A stretch of DNA of 64,000 nt, from positions 248,001-312,000 of the forward strand of contig NZ_QJKB01000006.1 of assembly GCF_003201815.1 (NCBI RefSeq). The letters run 5' to 3'. Source of the stretch: Undibacterium pigrum (GTDB lineage Bacteria; Pseudomonadota; Gammaproteobacteria; Burkholderiales; Burkholderiaceae_D). Position 1 is the first letter of the stretch, and every line of letters starts with the position of its first letter. The translations under genes and the position numbers were made by a program. Under the pieces are notes generated by a model that saw nothing but the letters and a program-made list of their open reading frames with translations, did no database searches and was not told the DNA's origin. This document shows positions 1 through 10,910 of the stretch, one piece after another.

Positions 1-2
1 CG

Positions 3-185
3 CGCGGCAATGCCAGGGCAACGACAGATGGCGCTGGCTGCTATAAGACAAATGTCGACAAGGTGTATGCCGCAGGTGACATGCGTCGCGGGCAGTCGCT
101 GGTGGTGTGGGCGATACGCGAAGGGCGTCAATGTGCGCGTGAAGTGGATGCCTTCCTCATGGGCGACTCTGTTTTGCCTCGTTAA
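3..185 (+). CDS. gltD: Glutamate synthase small subunit, C-terminal end (partial)
   Basis: Only the last 60 residues lie in the window; the gene enters from the left edge in frame 3. The readable end contains [20 protein letters not shown] followed by a short tail ending VLPR. This is the conserved FAD/NADPH-binding C-terminus of GltD, which passes electrons from NADPH to the large subunit GltB in glutamate synthesis. The AAGD(M/V)RRG motif is typical of the second dinucleotide-binding domain. A different-frame open reading of 76 codons over the same bases is a shadow. Confidence 0.9.
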   Translation, partial: RGNARATTDGAGCYKTNVDKVYAAGDMRRGQSLVVWAIREGRQCAREVDAFLMGDSVLPR

Positions 186-515
186 GACGCCCTGCAGTCT
201 GTATTTGCATAAGGCCAGACTGATTTGCCACGGCGAGTAAAATCTCCGGTAAATCAGTCATTCCTGGTGGTGATAAAGCCGCCTTGCGCTGGAAATTTGT
301 AAATAACTGACTCTTGGTTCATTTAAAAAATTATTTTTCACTCCTGTTGTTTGAATTAAATTCGGAAAATTTTGTATTTATCGCGTTTTGCGCGAAATAG
401 CTGGAATATTCTGAATATTCATCAATACCTTGTTTTTTTGTCATAGTTGTCTGTACAACCCTCTTTGCCTTTCTGCATTACAATCTAGTTTTTATAAAAC
501 TATCTCCCCATTGCT
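186..515. other. Intergenic region between gltD and the mla operon
   Basis: This is a non-coding, AT-rich stretch of about 330 bp. It should hold the gltD transcript end and the mla promoter. A TACAAT -10-like hexamer lies at 479-484, about 30 bp before the mlaF start codon, but no convincing -35 element stands at the right distance. I see no clear hairpin terminator, RNA gene or repeat in it. Confidence 0.4.
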
Positions 516-1319
516 GTGCCAAATCTTGTAGAAATTCGCGATATCCAGTTTGGGTATGGAGACCGGACTATCCTGTCTGAACTCCGTATGGATTTCCCAC
601 GCGGTAAACTGATTGCTGTCATGGGTGGTTCAGGTTCGGGCAAGACCACGATCTTGCGTCTGATAGGTGGGCAAATCCGCGCGCAGCGTGGCAGTATCAA
701 GGTCAATGGGCAAGAGATCAGTGCGCTTGATACCCAGGGCTTGTATGCCATACGCAGGAAAATGGGCATGCTGTTCCAGCATGGTGCCCTGTTCACAGAC
801 TTGAATGTCTTTGATAACGTCGCTTTCCCCATGCGCGAACATACCAATCTCAGCGAAGCAATGATACGTGACCTGGTCTTGCTGAAGTTGCAGGCCGTGG
901 GTTTGCGTAATGCGGCGGCTTTGATGCCCGCTGAAATATCCGGTGGTATGGCCAGGCGCGTGGCGCTGGCCCGTGCAGTGGCGCTGGACCCAGAATTGAT
1001 TATGTATGACGAGCCCTTTGCTGGTCTTGATCCTATCTCCATGGGCGTTGCTGCCAATTTGATACGGAACTTGAATGACGCTTTAGGGTCTACGTCCATC
1101 CTGGTGTCGCATGATGTCCATGAAACCTTTGCGATTGCGGACTATGTCTACTTCCTGTCTAAGGGCAAGATCGTCGCGCAGGGTACGCCTGAAGAAATGC
1201 GGGTGTCTGAAGACCCCTATGTAAAACAGTTTGTGCATGCAGAGGCAGACGGACCCGTGCCTTTCCATTATCCCGGCGCATCCCTGCAGGTTGACCTGGG
1301 TTTGGAGAAGCGCACATGA
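516..1319 (+). CDS. mlaF: MlaF, ATPase of the Mla phospholipid transporter
   Basis: This is the cytoplasmic ABC ATPase of the MlaFEDB complex, which moves phospholipids between inner and outer membrane and keeps the outer membrane asymmetric. In 267 residues it shows Walker A GGSGSGKTT (about 37-45), a Q-loop Gln near 88, the signature ISGGMARRVALARA (from 141) and Walker B running into DEPFAGLDP (165-173). The start is GTG; no strong Shine-Dalgarno precedes it. It overlaps mlaE by 4 bp and heads the operon mlaF-E-D-A-C-B, the order usual in Burkholderiales. Confidence 0.95.
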   Translation: MPNLVEIRDIQFGYGDRTILSELRMDFPRGKLIAVMGGSGSGKTTILRLIGGQIRAQRGSIKVNGQEISALDTQGLYAIRRKMGMLFQHGALFTDLNVFDNVAFPMREHTNLSEAMIRDLVLLKLQAVGLRNAAALMPAEISGGMARRVALARAVALDPELIMYDEPFAGLDPISMGVAANLIRNLNDALGSTSILVSHDVHETFAIADYVYFLSKGKIVAQGTPEEMRVSEDPYVKQFVHAEADGPVPFHYPGASLQVDLGLEKRT

Positions 1320-2086
1320 TCGTAGAAAAAATTGGCGGTTTTGTCAGGTCAACCATGGCAGATGTGGGTTATGCGGCCCGCAGCTTTTTTTCGATATTGG
1401 CAAATTGCCTGGGTTTATGGCGCAGGCCACGCCTGGTAACAGACCAGATCCATTTCATAGGCAATTATTCCATGGTGATTATTGCCGTGTCGGGATTGTT
1501 TGTCGGTTTTGTACTGGCATATCAGGGTTATTACACCCTGAACCGCTATGGCTCTGAAGAAGCGCTGGGTCTGCTGGTCGCGCTCTCGCTGGTGCGTGAA
1601 CTTGGCCCGGTGGTCACGGCCTTATTGTTTGCCGGTCGCGCAGGTACATCGCTGACGGCAGAGATAGGTCTGATGAAGGCCGGTGAGCAACTGGCTGCGA
1701 TGGAAATGATGGCAGTCAATCCCATACAAAGGGTGCTGGCCCCGCGTTTTCTGGCAGGCATCATCGCGATGCCGATACTGACTTCCATCTTTAATGCCAT
1801 GGGCATTATTGGCGGTTATGTCGTGGGTGTGAAACTCATCGGTGTCGATAATGGCGCGTTCTGGTCACAGATGCAGGCGGGGGTGGAAGTATTTCAGGAT
1901 ATAGGCAATGGTGTTGTCAAAAGCATCGTTTTTGGTTTTGCAGTAAGCTTTGTTGCATTATTCCAGGGCTATGAAGCGCAGCCTACCCCCGAGGGTGTAG
2001 CGCGTGCCACTACCAGGACCGTGGTCATATCATCATTGCTGGTGTTGTGGCTGGACTTCCTGTTGACGGCCTGGATGTTCCAGTAA
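1316..2086 (+). CDS. mlaE: MlaE, permease of the Mla phospholipid transporter
   Basis: This is the inner-membrane permease of the Mla complex, 256 residues, of the MlaE/Ttg2B family. An amphipathic N-terminus is followed by several hydrophobic segments. The stretch LVRELGPVVTALLFAGRAGTS and the MKAGEQLAAMEMM coupling region (about 125-135) are family hallmarks. The ATG overlaps the mlaF stop (ATGA), implying translational coupling. The next gene, mlaD, follows after 136 bp, the largest gap inside the operon. Confidence 0.95.
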   Translation: MIVEKIGGFVRSTMADVGYAARSFFSILANCLGLWRRPRLVTDQIHFIGNYSMVIIAVSGLFVGFVLAYQGYYTLNRYGSEEALGLLVALSLVRELGPVVTALLFAGRAGTSLTAEIGLMKAGEQLAAMEMMAVNPIQRVLAPRFLAGIIAMPILTSIFNAMGIIGGYVVGVKLIGVDNGAFWSQMQAGVEVFQDIGNGVVKSIVFGFAVSFVALFQGYEAQPTPEGVARATTRTVVISSLLVLWLDFLLTAWMFQ

Positions 2087-2222
2087 TAAGGGCTTGCCAG
2101 CATATAGTCATGCTGGCTGGGCTGACTGAATTCATTTTGAAACCTGCGCTGAAGCAGGGCGATTAGCTAAATCGCAAGAAAGCGCAAAAAGCGCAAGAAC
2201 TCGTAAGAATTGAAGGAAAAAA

Positions 2223-2699
2223 ATGCAAAAAAAATCTCTCGACTTCTGGGTAGGCCTGTTTGTTTTGCTGGGCGCGGCTGCACTGTTGTTTCTGGCACTC
2301 AAGGCAGGCAATTTAAGCTCTCTGTCTTTTGAGCAGACCTATACTGTAACTGGGCGCTTCGACAATATAGGCGGGCTCAAGCCAAGGGCGGCAGTGAAAA
2401 GTGCGGGTGTGGTGGTAGGGCGTATCAGTGAAATTAAATTTGACGATAAAACCTATCAGGCAACTGTCGTCATGGAGTTGGAAAAGCGTTACAAATTCCC
2501 AAAAAATTCATCCATCAAGATCCTGACCGCAGGTTTGCTTGGTGAGCAATATATAGGTTTGACCGCAGGCAGCGATGAGAAGTTATTGGCTGCTGGCGAC
2601 AGAATTACATTTACCCAGGATGCCATCGTGCTGGAAAGCCTGATTAGTCAGTTCTTGTTCAGCAAAGCAGCAGACGGAAATACGGAAGAGAAAAAATGA
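2223..2699 (+). CDS. mlaD: MlaD, MCE-domain substrate-binding subunit
   Basis: This is a periplasmic MCE-domain protein anchored by one N-terminal helix (about residues 8-27, WVGLFVLLGAAALLFLALKA). The MCE core follows, with the FDNIGGLKPRAAVKSAGVVVGRI stretch typical of the family. MlaD forms a hexameric ring that receives lipid from MlaC. At 158 residues it is slightly short at the C-terminus compared with E. coli MlaD (183). The start is preceded by GAAGGAAAAAA. The stop overlaps the mlaA start by 4 bp. Confidence 0.93.
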   Translation: MQKKSLDFWVGLFVLLGAAALLFLALKAGNLSSLSFEQTYTVTGRFDNIGGLKPRAAVKSAGVVVGRISEIKFDDKTYQATVVMELEKRYKFPKNSSIKILTAGLLGEQYIGLTAGSDEKLLAAGDRITFTQDAIVLESLISQFLFSKAADGNTEEKK

Positions 2700-3469
2700 C
2701 AAGAACAGATAAATTTCCTGCCTCTGGCAGGATCTTGGCCATGTTCCTTTTATTGGCCAGCGTGTTGCTGACCGGCTGCAGCACAGTCACTGTAGAAAAA
2801 ATCAAGGATAAGGCTGACCAGACTCTTGATGTATTGAGCACCAAGACCAATATAGGTAAGAACCCGCGTGATCCGCTTGAGGGTTTCAACCGTGCCATGT
2901 TCAGTTTCAACGATACTGTGGATACTGCGGTCGTTAAACCAGTGGCAGAAGCATACCGTGCAGCAACACCCGGCTTTGTACAGACTGGTATAGGTAATTT
3001 TTTCAGCAATATTGGTGATGTCTGGAATGCAGTGAACAATTTGCTGCAGGGCCGTGTCAATGACAGTGCCACTGATGTCATGCGGTTTGCCGTCAATACC
3101 ACCATAGGTTTGGGTGGTTTGATAGACATAGGTTCGGCTGCTGGCATGCCCAAGCATAATGAAGACTTTGGTCAGACGCTGGGGCGCTGGGGTGTCAAGT
3201 CTGGGCCTTATCTGGTATTGCCAGTATTCGGGCCATCAACAGTACGCGATGCTTTCGCCATGCCTGTCGATATGTATGGTGATTTGTGGTACTACAAACG
3301 CCCCATGTATATCAAGAACATAGGTTCGGTAGTACGTCTGGTTGACAAGCGTGCGTCAGTGCTGGATGCCGGCAGCTTGCTGGAAGAAGCGGCACTTGAT
3401 AAATATGTATTCTTCCGTGATGCCTATTTGCAACGCCGTGCTGGTCAGGTGAGTCCTGACGCGGACTAA
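2696..3469 (+). CDS. mlaA: MlaA (VacJ), outer-membrane lipoprotein
   Basis: This is the outer-membrane lipoprotein that extracts mislocalised phospholipid from the outer leaflet and hands it to MlaC. Residues about 12-28 form a lipoprotein signal with lipobox LLTGC (Cys28). The VacJ core begins with DPLEGFNRAMFSFND and includes GIGNFFSNIGDVWNAVNNLLQG and the GWGVKSGPYLVLPVFGPST-like stretch that marks the family. A second possible start, Met16, would still leave a functional signal. Placing mlaA inside the operon, rather than apart as in E. coli, is common in beta-proteobacteria. Confidence 0.93.
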   Translation: MTRTDKFPASGRILAMFLLLASVLLTGCSTVTVEKIKDKADQTLDVLSTKTNIGKNPRDPLEGFNRAMFSFNDTVDTAVVKPVAEAYRAATPGFVQTGIGNFFSNIGDVWNAVNNLLQGRVNDSATDVMRFAVNTTIGLGGLIDIGSAAGMPKHNEDFGQTLGRWGVKSGPYLVLPVFGPSTVRDAFAMPVDMYGDLWYYKRPMYIKNIGSVVRLVDKRASVLDAGSLLEEAALDKYVFFRDAYLQRRAGQVSPDAD

Positions 3470-3598
3470 ATAATAGCTGCCGTTTGAAATTGTAAGAATT
3501 GGTGTAAGTGTGGTGAACCGGGTCAACCGCCGAGGCTGCTGACAAGTTAACTGCTCATGTGCGGTGTCTACCGCAAAATCAGGAACAGGAATAATAAA

Positions 3599-4252
3599 AT
3601 GAAACGAACTCTGACAAAATTTTTTAACTTTGTATTTGCCAGCTTGCTTATCACTGGTATGGCCAGTGGCGCAGCCCAGGCACAGGAAGCACCTGATGCC
3701 CTGATCAAACGTCTGAGCCAGGAAATCCTGGACACGGCAAAAAATGACAAGGATATCCAGGCCGGAAATCAAAAGAAAGTTTATGACATGGTGGAAAGCA
3801 AGATCCTGCCATTCATAGACTTTCCCCGCATGACTTCCCTGGCTGCTGGTAAAAGCTGGAAAGAAGCGACGCCTGAACAGCAAAAGCAACTGACCAATGA
3901 ATTCCGCACTTTGCTGGTGTTCACTTATTCTGGCGCGATTTCTCAGATCAAGGATCAACGTGTCGAATTCAAGCCTATGCGTGCTGAAGCCAGTGATACT
4001 GAAGTTGAGGTACGTACCCAGGTCATACAATCACGCGGTGAACCTATCGTTTTGAACTATCGCCTGGAAAAATTGGCAACTGGCTGGAAGATTTTTGACA
4101 TCAATGTACTCGGCGCATGGCTGGTGGAAACTTATAAAGGCAGTTTCTCTGCTGAAATCAGCAAGTCCGGTATTGATGGCCTGATCAAGACGCTGGCTGA
4201 AAAGAACAAGAAACTCGCTGCTTCCAGTGCGGCGAAAAACGCAGCAAAATAA
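3599..4252 (+). CDS. mlaC: MlaC, periplasmic phospholipid shuttle
   Basis: This is the soluble periplasmic carrier that ferries phospholipid between MlaA and MlaD. The protein has a clear signal peptide (MKRTLTKFF… ending ASGAAQAQ) and a Tol-Tol-Ttg2 (MlaC) domain with the conserved FPRMTSLAAGKSWKEATPEQ and TYSGAISQ stretches. An in-frame start 42 bp upstream (3557) would add 14 charged residues before the signal peptide. The ATG at 3599, preceded by AGGAACAGGAATAATAA, is preferred. The length of 217 residues is normal. Confidence 0.92.
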   Translation: MKRTLTKFFNFVFASLLITGMASGAAQAQEAPDALIKRLSQEILDTAKNDKDIQAGNQKKVYDMVESKILPFIDFPRMTSLAAGKSWKEATPEQQKQLTNEFRTLLVFTYSGAISQIKDQRVEFKPMRAEASDTEVEVRTQVIQSRGEPIVLNYRLEKLATGWKIFDINVLGAWLVETYKGSFSAEISKSGIDGLIKTLAEKNKKLAASSAAKNAAK

Positions 4253-4291
4253 AACGCAAGATATAACGCAAAATCAGTCCGGGAACGTATT

Positions 4292-4567
4292 GTGTATACA
4301 GTAACAGGTGAGCTTAGCCATGATAATGCCAATGCAGTTGTTGCTGCAGGCTTGTCTGCCATAGCTGCAGGTCAGTCAGCGTTCGACTTGTCGGCGCTGA
4401 CTAAAATTGACTCCAGCGCTGTGGCGGTCATGATAGCCTGGCAACGTCAGGCTATCCAGAAAGGCGTGCAACTGCAGTTCAGTGGTTATTCTGCCAGCTT
4501 GCTGAGTTTATTGGCACTATACGGTCTCAACGAGCAATTCCAGCTTCATACACCAGAGCGACATTGA
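4292..4567 (+). CDS. mlaB: MlaB, STAS-domain subunit of the Mla transporter
   Basis: This is a small STAS-domain protein (91 residues) that binds and stabilises the MlaF ATPase on the cytoplasmic side. The core FDLSALTKIDSSAVAVMIAW carries the conserved Asp-Ser-Ser turn of STAS domains. The start is GTG. It ends the mla operon; a downstream gap of nearly 190 bp separates it from the next transporter. Confidence 0.88.
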   Translation: MYTVTGELSHDNANAVVAAGLSAIAAGQSAFDLSALTKIDSSAVAVMIAWQRQAIQKGVQLQFSGYSASLLSLLALYGLNEQFQLHTPERH

Positions 4568-4625
4568 TCGCATCCTGAGTTTCTATTTCTGTGTGGCATG
4601 CATGGTGACAATACCGGCATGCCAA

Positions 4626-4656
4626 TTCAGATCAAATCCCGAAAATCCCCTATAAT
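4626..4656 (+). promoter_or_regulatory. Candidate sigma-70 promoter for the ABC exporter pair
   Basis: A perfect -10 hexamer TATAAT is at 4651-4656. A weak -35 (TTCAGA, 4626-4631) lies 19 bp upstream. It sits in the gap after mlaB and about 105 bp before the ATPase start. It is called by eye only. Confidence 0.35.
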
Positions 4657-4701
4657 CAAAGGTTTCGTCACTCTAGTGGACTGTAATAGTGAACTAGTGA
4701 C

Positions 4702-4725
4702 AAGAAACCGGGTTTTCCGGTTCTT
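4702..4725 (+). other. Hairpin in the leader of the ABC exporter genes
   Basis: AAGAAACCGG (4702-4711) can pair with CCGGTTCTT (4717-4725), with one bulged A. Only a short TTAATTCC follows, so it is a weak terminator at best. It lies downstream of the TATAAT motif and would form in the 5' leader of the exporter mRNA. Confidence 0.3.
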
Positions 4726-4760
4726 AATTCCCTGATGAGCACTTAGTGCAAACACGCCAG

Positions 4761-5681
4761 ATGGCAGCCATACAAATTAGCAACATACAAAAACGCTACC
4801 AGTCGCTACAAGCACTGGGTGGTGTCTCACTCACAATAGAAGAGGGTGAATTTTTCGGTTTGCTGGGGCCAAATGGTGCAGGCAAGACTACCCTGATATC
4901 CATACTGGCAGGCCTTAACCGGGCTGATGCCGGCAATATCACCGTGCAAGGCCATGACGTGGTCACGGATTACCGCAATGCCCGCAAGAAGCTGGGCGTG
5001 GTGCCGCAAGAACTGGTATTCGACCCTTTCTTCACCGTGCGTGAAACCTTGCGCATGCAATCCGGCTATTTTGGCCTGAAGAACAATGACAAATGGATAG
5101 ACGAGGTCATGGAAAACCTCGACCTGACCAATAAGGCCGATGTCAATATGCGCGCCCTGTCAGGTGGCATGAAGCGTCGCGTGCTGGTGGCGCAGGCGCT
5201 GGTGCATAAGCCGCCCGTCATTGTGCTGGATGAACCAACTGCCGGTGTCGATGTGGAATTGCGTCAGACCCTGTGGCAATTCATCGCCCGCCTGAATCGC
5301 GAAGGGCATACTGTTGTTCTGACCACACATTATCTGGAAGAAGCACAAGCCTTGTGCAACCGCATCGCCATGCTGAAACTGGGCAAGGTCGTGGCGCTGG
5401 ATAGCACGGCCAATCTGATCAAGCGCATCTCGGGCTCGCAATTGCGCATCACCCTGGCAGCTAGTGGCGTAGTGACTTTGCCTGCCAGCTTGCGCGACAA
5501 AGTGATTACCCATGAAACCCCATCAGACCCGCGCCAGTTTGCCCTGCGCGTAACTGACTACAACCAAGTAGAGAGCATGCTGGCCGCCTTCCGTGCTGAT
5601 GGTTGTATTATCGAAGATATGCATTTATTGCAAGCTGATCTGGAAGATGTCTTCCTGCAAATTATGGAGGGCAGCAAATGA
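4761..5681 (+). CDS. ABC-2 type exporter, ATP-binding protein (YadG-like)
   Basis: This is the ATPase of a two-gene ABC-2 exporter of the YadG/CcmA/NodI type. In about 306 residues it shows Walker A GPNGAGKTT, signature LSGGMKRRVLVAQAL, Walker B VIVLDEPTAGVD and H-loop TTHYLEEA. The C-terminal domain of this group follows. An in-frame GTG at 4746 would add five residues; ATG 4761 fits the usual N-terminus (AAIQISNIQKRY). The substrate is unknown. It overlaps the permease gene by 4 bp. Confidence 0.88.
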   Translation: MAAIQISNIQKRYQSLQALGGVSLTIEEGEFFGLLGPNGAGKTTLISILAGLNRADAGNITVQGHDVVTDYRNARKKLGVVPQELVFDPFFTVRETLRMQSGYFGLKNNDKWIDEVMENLDLTNKADVNMRALSGGMKRRVLVAQALVHKPPVIVLDEPTAGVDVELRQTLWQFIARLNREGHTVVLTTHYLEEAQALCNRIAMLKLGKVVALDSTANLIKRISGSQLRITLAASGVVTLPASLRDKVITHETPSDPRQFALRVTDYNQVESMLAAFRADGCIIEDMHLLQADLEDVFLQIMEGSK

Positions 5682-6442
5682 GCAGCTTGACCGGTTTCAA
5701 TACCTTGTTTTACAAAGAAGTTTTGCGCTTCTGGAAAGTCGCGACACAAACCATCACTGCGCCCATCATGACAGCCATTTTGTACTTGCTGATTTTCGGC
5801 CATGTGCTGGAAGAGCATGTACAGGTTTATCCTGGCGTCAAATACACGGCCTTCCTGGTGCCTGGCCTGGTCATGATGAGTGTCTTGCAAAATGCGTTTG
5901 CGAATTCTTCTTCTTCACTGATACAGTCCAAGATCACTGGTAACCTGGTGTTCATCCTCTTGCCGCCACTTTCGCACTGGGAAATTTTTAGTGCCTATGT
6001 ATTGGCAGCCATCTTGCGTGGCGTTGCCGTTGGCGCAGGTGTCTTCATCGTCACTGCCTGGTTTGCTGACCTGCATTTTGTTGCACCATGGTGGATAGCG
6101 ATTTTCGCTTTCCTTGGTGCTGCCATGCTGGGTACCATGGGTTTGATCGCCGGTATCTGGGCAGAAAAATTTGACCAGCTCGCGGCCTTCCAAAACTTTT
6201 TGATTATGCCTGCCACCTTCCTGTCTGGCGTGTTTTATTCCATCCATTCCCTGCCTGGCATCTGGCAAAGTATTTCGCGTTTCAATCCGTTTTTCTACAT
6301 GATAGATGGCTTCCGCTTTGGCTTCTTCGGCAAGTCCGACGTTGATCCTCAGCATAGCCTGATGATCGTTTCCGTGTTTTCATTATTGCTGGCGACGATT
6401 GCCATCCAGATGTTGAAACGTGGTTATAAGTTACGACACTGA
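5678..6442 (+). CDS. ABC-2 type exporter, permease (YadH-like)
   Basis: This is a 254-residue ABC-2 family permease with about six hydrophobic segments. It carries the conserved YTAFLVPGLVMMSVLQNAFANSS region and the FLSGVFYSIHSLPGIWQSISRFNPFFYMIDGFR signature of the YadH/NodJ type. It pairs with the upstream ATPase through a 4-bp overlap. This pair often stands between mla and ibaG-murA in Burkholderiales, but no specific link to Mla can be read from the sequence. Confidence 0.88.
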   Translation: MSSLTGFNTLFYKEVLRFWKVATQTITAPIMTAILYLLIFGHVLEEHVQVYPGVKYTAFLVPGLVMMSVLQNAFANSSSSLIQSKITGNLVFILLPPLSHWEIFSAYVLAAILRGVAVGAGVFIVTAWFADLHFVAPWWIAIFAFLGAAMLGTMGLIAGIWAEKFDQLAAFQNFLIMPATFLSGVFYSIHSLPGIWQSISRFNPFFYMIDGFRFGFFGKSDVDPQHSLMIVSVFSLLLATIAIQMLKRGYKLRH

Positions 6443-6546
6443 GTAAGACACTGAGTGAGAGACTAAGTAAGACACAGAGTCAGTATCAAGTAAAAACAAT
6501 ACGCAGTACAACAATTGCTTCACCATTTTGATCAAGAGAGTTAGCC

Positions 6547-8033
<1,487 letters not shown>

Positions 8034-8699
8034 ATGTCTTCACCCGCCACTCCACAATTGACACTGGCCTTGTCCAAAGGCCGCATCTTTGAAGAAACCC
8101 TGCCCTTGCTGGAAGCAGCAGGCATACGTGTGACCGAAGATCCAGAGAAATCGCGCAAGCTGATTTTGTCTACCAATGATCCTGATGTGCGCGTCATCAT
8201 CGTGCGCGCTTCTGACGTACCCACTTATGTGCAATATGGCGCGGCTGATTTTGGTGTGGCTGGCAAGGATGTTCTGCATGAGCATGGTGGTGCTGGCCTG
8301 TACCAGCCTATCGATCTGAACATTGCCAAATGCCGTATGTCGGTTGCTGTGTCCGTAGGTTTTGATTACGAAAACGCTGTCCGCCAGGGCGCGCGCCTGC
8401 GGGTTGCGACCAAGTACACCGAAACTGCGCGTCAGCATTTTGCCGCCAAGGGTGTGCACGTTGATCTGATCAAACTGTATGGCTCCATGGAGCTGGCACC
8501 ACTGGTTGGCTTGTCAGATGCGATTGTCGATCTGGTCAGTACCGGCAGCACCTTGCGTGCGAATAACCTGGTGGAAGTGGAACACATCATGGAAATTTCT
8601 TCGCGCCTCGTGGTTAACCAGGCAGCATTGAAATTGAAACGTGAACGCTTGCAACCCATACTGGAAGCATTCGATCGTGCCTCCAAGGCAAATGCATAA
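8034..8699 (+). CDS. hisG: ATP phosphoribosyltransferase, short form
   Basis: This is the first enzyme of histidine synthesis (ATP + PRPP to phosphoribosyl-ATP). At 221 residues it is the short form, which lacks the C-terminal histidine-binding domain and needs the regulatory partner HisZ. No hisZ lies in this window. The motifs [31 protein letters not shown] and the PRPP-loop-like [15 protein letters not shown] are clear. It starts directly after the murA stop. Confidence 0.95.
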   Translation: MSSPATPQLTLALSKGRIFEETLPLLEAAGIRVTEDPEKSRKLILSTNDPDVRVIIVRASDVPTYVQYGAADFGVAGKDVLHEHGGAGLYQPIDLNIAKCRMSVAVSVGFDYENAVRQGARLRVATKYTETARQHFAAKGVHVDLIKLYGSMELAPLVGLSDAIVDLVSTGSTLRANNLVEVEHIMEISSRLVVNQAALKLKRERLQPILEAFDRASKANA

Positions 8700-8716
8700 T
8701 TGACCAAGAGAACAGC

Positions 8717-10033
8717 ATGGCATCCCTGATTACCCGGCTTGATACGACAGAGGCAGATTTTTCCAGGAAACTGAGTTCACTGCTGGCTTTTGAAGCCAGT
8801 GAAGATGAAGCGATAGACCGCGCCGCTGCGCAGATACTGGCCAGTGTCAAAGCCAGTGGCGACACTGCCGTGCTGGAAGCGACCAATCGTTTTGACCGCC
8901 TGAATGCCAGCAGCGTTGCGGCGCTGGAGTTGACGCAGGAAGAAATGCAGGCCGCACTTGCATCACTGAATGCCGAACGCCGCACTGCGCTGGAAACGGC
9001 AGCAGCACGCGTACGTGCCTATCACGAAATTCAAAAAGCAGAATGTGGCTCTGCCGGTTTCAGCTATACCGAAGCTGATGGCACGGTGCTCGGCCAAAAA
9101 GTCACGCCACTCGATCGCGTTGGTATCTATGTACCTGGCGGCAAGGCAGCTTATCCATCGTCAGTATTGATGAATGCGATACCGGCCAAGGTGGCGGGCG
9201 TCAAAGAAATCATCATGGTGGTGCCTACGCCAGACGGCGTAAAAAATCCCCTGGTCTTGGCGGCTGCAGCAATCGCTGGTGTTGACCGTGTCTTCACTAT
9301 CGGTGGTGCGCAGGCCGTTGGTGCTCTGGCTTATGGTACGGCAACGATACCCGCTGTCGATAAAATCGTAGGCCCAGGCAATGCCTATGTGGCTGCTGCC
9401 AAGCGTCGTGTATTTGGTGTGGTTGGCATAGACATGATCGCTGGCCCGTCCGAGATTCTGGTCTTGTGCGATGGCACGACAGACCCTGACTGGGTTGCCA
9501 TGGATTTGTTTTCGCAAGCTGAGCATGACGAGCTGGCGCAATCCATTTTATTGTGTCCGGATGAAGCATATATTGAGGCCGTGCAAGCCAGCATCATCAA
9601 GCTGCTGCCAGCCATGCCCAGACATGAAGTGATACGCACTTCACTGGCCAACCGTGGTGCACTGATCAAGGTGCGCGATATGGATGAAGCCTGCGAAATC
9701 GCTAATAGCATCGCAGCTGAACATCTGGAAATTTCTGCAGAAAACCCTCAGCAATGGGCCGACAAGATACGCCATGCCGGTGCCATGTTCCTCGGTCGTT
9801 ATTCATCTGAATCCCTGGGTGATTATTGTGCTGGCCCCAACCATGTCTTACCTACTTCACGCACGGCACGTTTCTCTTCACCGCTGGGCGTGTATGATTT
9901 CCAAAAACGTTCATCGATGATTTTTGTCAGTGAGCAGGGCGCACAAACCCTCGGTAAAGTAGCCGCTGAACTGGCCTACGGCGAAGGCTTGCAAGCCCAC
10001 GCGCGCAGTGCAGAATTGCGGCTCAAGTCATGA
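8717..10033 (+). CDS. hisD: Histidinol dehydrogenase
   Basis: This enzyme performs the last two oxidations of histidine synthesis, histidinol to histidine, with NAD and Zn. The 438 residues carry the conserved blocks [54 protein letters not shown] and SQAEHDE (zinc/catalytic region). It follows hisG by 17 bp. A methyltransferase gene stands between it and hisC. Confidence 0.96.
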   Translation: MASLITRLDTTEADFSRKLSSLLAFEASEDEAIDRAAAQILASVKASGDTAVLEATNRFDRLNASSVAALELTQEEMQAALASLNAERRTALETAAARVRAYHEIQKAECGSAGFSYTEADGTVLGQKVTPLDRVGIYVPGGKAAYPSSVLMNAIPAKVAGVKEIIMVVPTPDGVKNPLVLAAAAIAGVDRVFTIGGAQAVGALAYGTATIPAVDKIVGPGNAYVAAAKRRVFGVVGIDMIAGPSEILVLCDGTTDPDWVAMDLFSQAEHDELAQSILLCPDEAYIEAVQASIIKLLPAMPRHEVIRTSLANRGALIKVRDMDEACEIANSIAAEHLEISAENPQQWADKIRHAGAMFLGRYSSESLGDYCAGPNHVLPTSRTARFSSPLGVYDFQKRSSMIFVSEQGAQTLGKVAAELAYGEGLQAHARSAELRLKS

Positions 10034-10073
10034 AAGTAAAATTGCTGGCTGCCATGAATACCTATACCTGCAT

Positions 10074-10850
10074 ATGATGGCCGAATGGCGTAACCAGGTT
10101 TTTTGTGAAGATGCGCTGCAAGGTCTGGCGCGTCTGCCTGATGCCAGCATAGACTTATTGCTGGCTGACCCGCCCTATGGTCTGGGCAAGGATTATGGCA
10201 ATGAGTCAGACAAGATGGAGTCGGCTGCCTATCTGGAATGGATGGCGCAGTGGATAGATCTGGCCCTGCCCAAGCTGAAAGCGAACGGCAGCCTGTATAT
10301 CTTCCTGACCTGGCGTTATTCGCCTGAAGTCTTTGTCATGCTCAAGCAGCGTATGAGCATGATGAATGAAATCATCTGGGACAGGCGCGTGCCGTCGATG
10401 GGCGGTACGGTAAGAAAATATTCATCGGTGCATGACACCATAGGCTTTTTTGTCAAAGCCAAAGATTATTATTTTGACCTGGATGCCATACGCATCCCGT
10501 ATGATGCAGCCACCAAGAAAGCCCGCAGCCGCAAGATTTTTGAGGGTGCAAAGTGGCTGGAAATGGGATTCAATCCCAAGGATGTATGGAGTGTCTCGCG
10601 CCTGCACAGAGAGCATGCCGAACGCGAAGAACATCCTACCCAAAAACCGCTCGAAATCATCGAGCGCATGATCAAGGCTTCCTGCCCACCCGGCGGTGTT
10701 GTACTCGATCCCTTCATGGGCAGCGGGACCACCGCCGTAGCTGCCAAACGTTGCGGGCGTGATTTTGTCGGATTTGAATTAAATCCCGACTATTGCGCAA
10801 TGATAGAAAATCGCCTGGCCTCAATCGACACGGAAGCACTTTCTGCCTGA
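10074..10850 (+). CDS. Orphan beta-class DNA methyltransferase (adenine-N6/cytosine-N4 type)
   Basis: This site-specific, AdoMet-dependent amino-methyltransferase of about 258 residues has the catalytic motif DPPYGL (near residue 32) first and the AdoMet-binding motif LDPFMGSGTTAVAA near the C-terminus. A variable target-recognition region lies between, giving the permuted beta-class order. HPTQKPLEIIERMIKASCPPG precedes motif I, as expected. There is no adjacent restriction endonuclease, so it is orphan. It begins at one of two tandem ATGs (10074/10077), 41 bp after hisD, and ends 60 bp before hisC, so it should be transcribed with the his genes. A longer frame reaching into hisD (10008) lacks homology-like sequence. 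The recognition sequence cannot be read. Confidence 0.88.
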   Translation: MMAEWRNQVFCEDALQGLARLPDASIDLLLADPPYGLGKDYGNESDKMESAAYLEWMAQWIDLALPKLKANGSLYIFLTWRYSPEVFVMLKQRMSMMNEIIWDRRVPSMGGTVRKYSSVHDTIGFFVKAKDYYFDLDAIRIPYDAATKKARSRKIFEGAKWLEMGFNPKDVWSVSRLHREHAEREEHPTQKPLEIIERMIKASCPPGGVVLDPFMGSGTTAVAAKRCGRDFVGFELNPDYCAMIENRLASIDTEALSA

Positions 10851-10910
10851 TTTGTGCTGAAGTCTGGTCAATCTGATTTTCAATGTAAGCCCTGAACATG
10901 GAGCAAAGAA

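Noticed and set aside
10..240. A 76-codon open frame at the left edge
   Set aside because: It overlaps the true gltD frame (3-185), which encodes a recognisable GltD C-terminus; this one has no family-like sequence.
3356..4030. A long minus-strand frame opposite mlaA and mlaC
   Set aside because: It is antisense to two well-supported genes and shows no domain; it is a codon-bias shadow.
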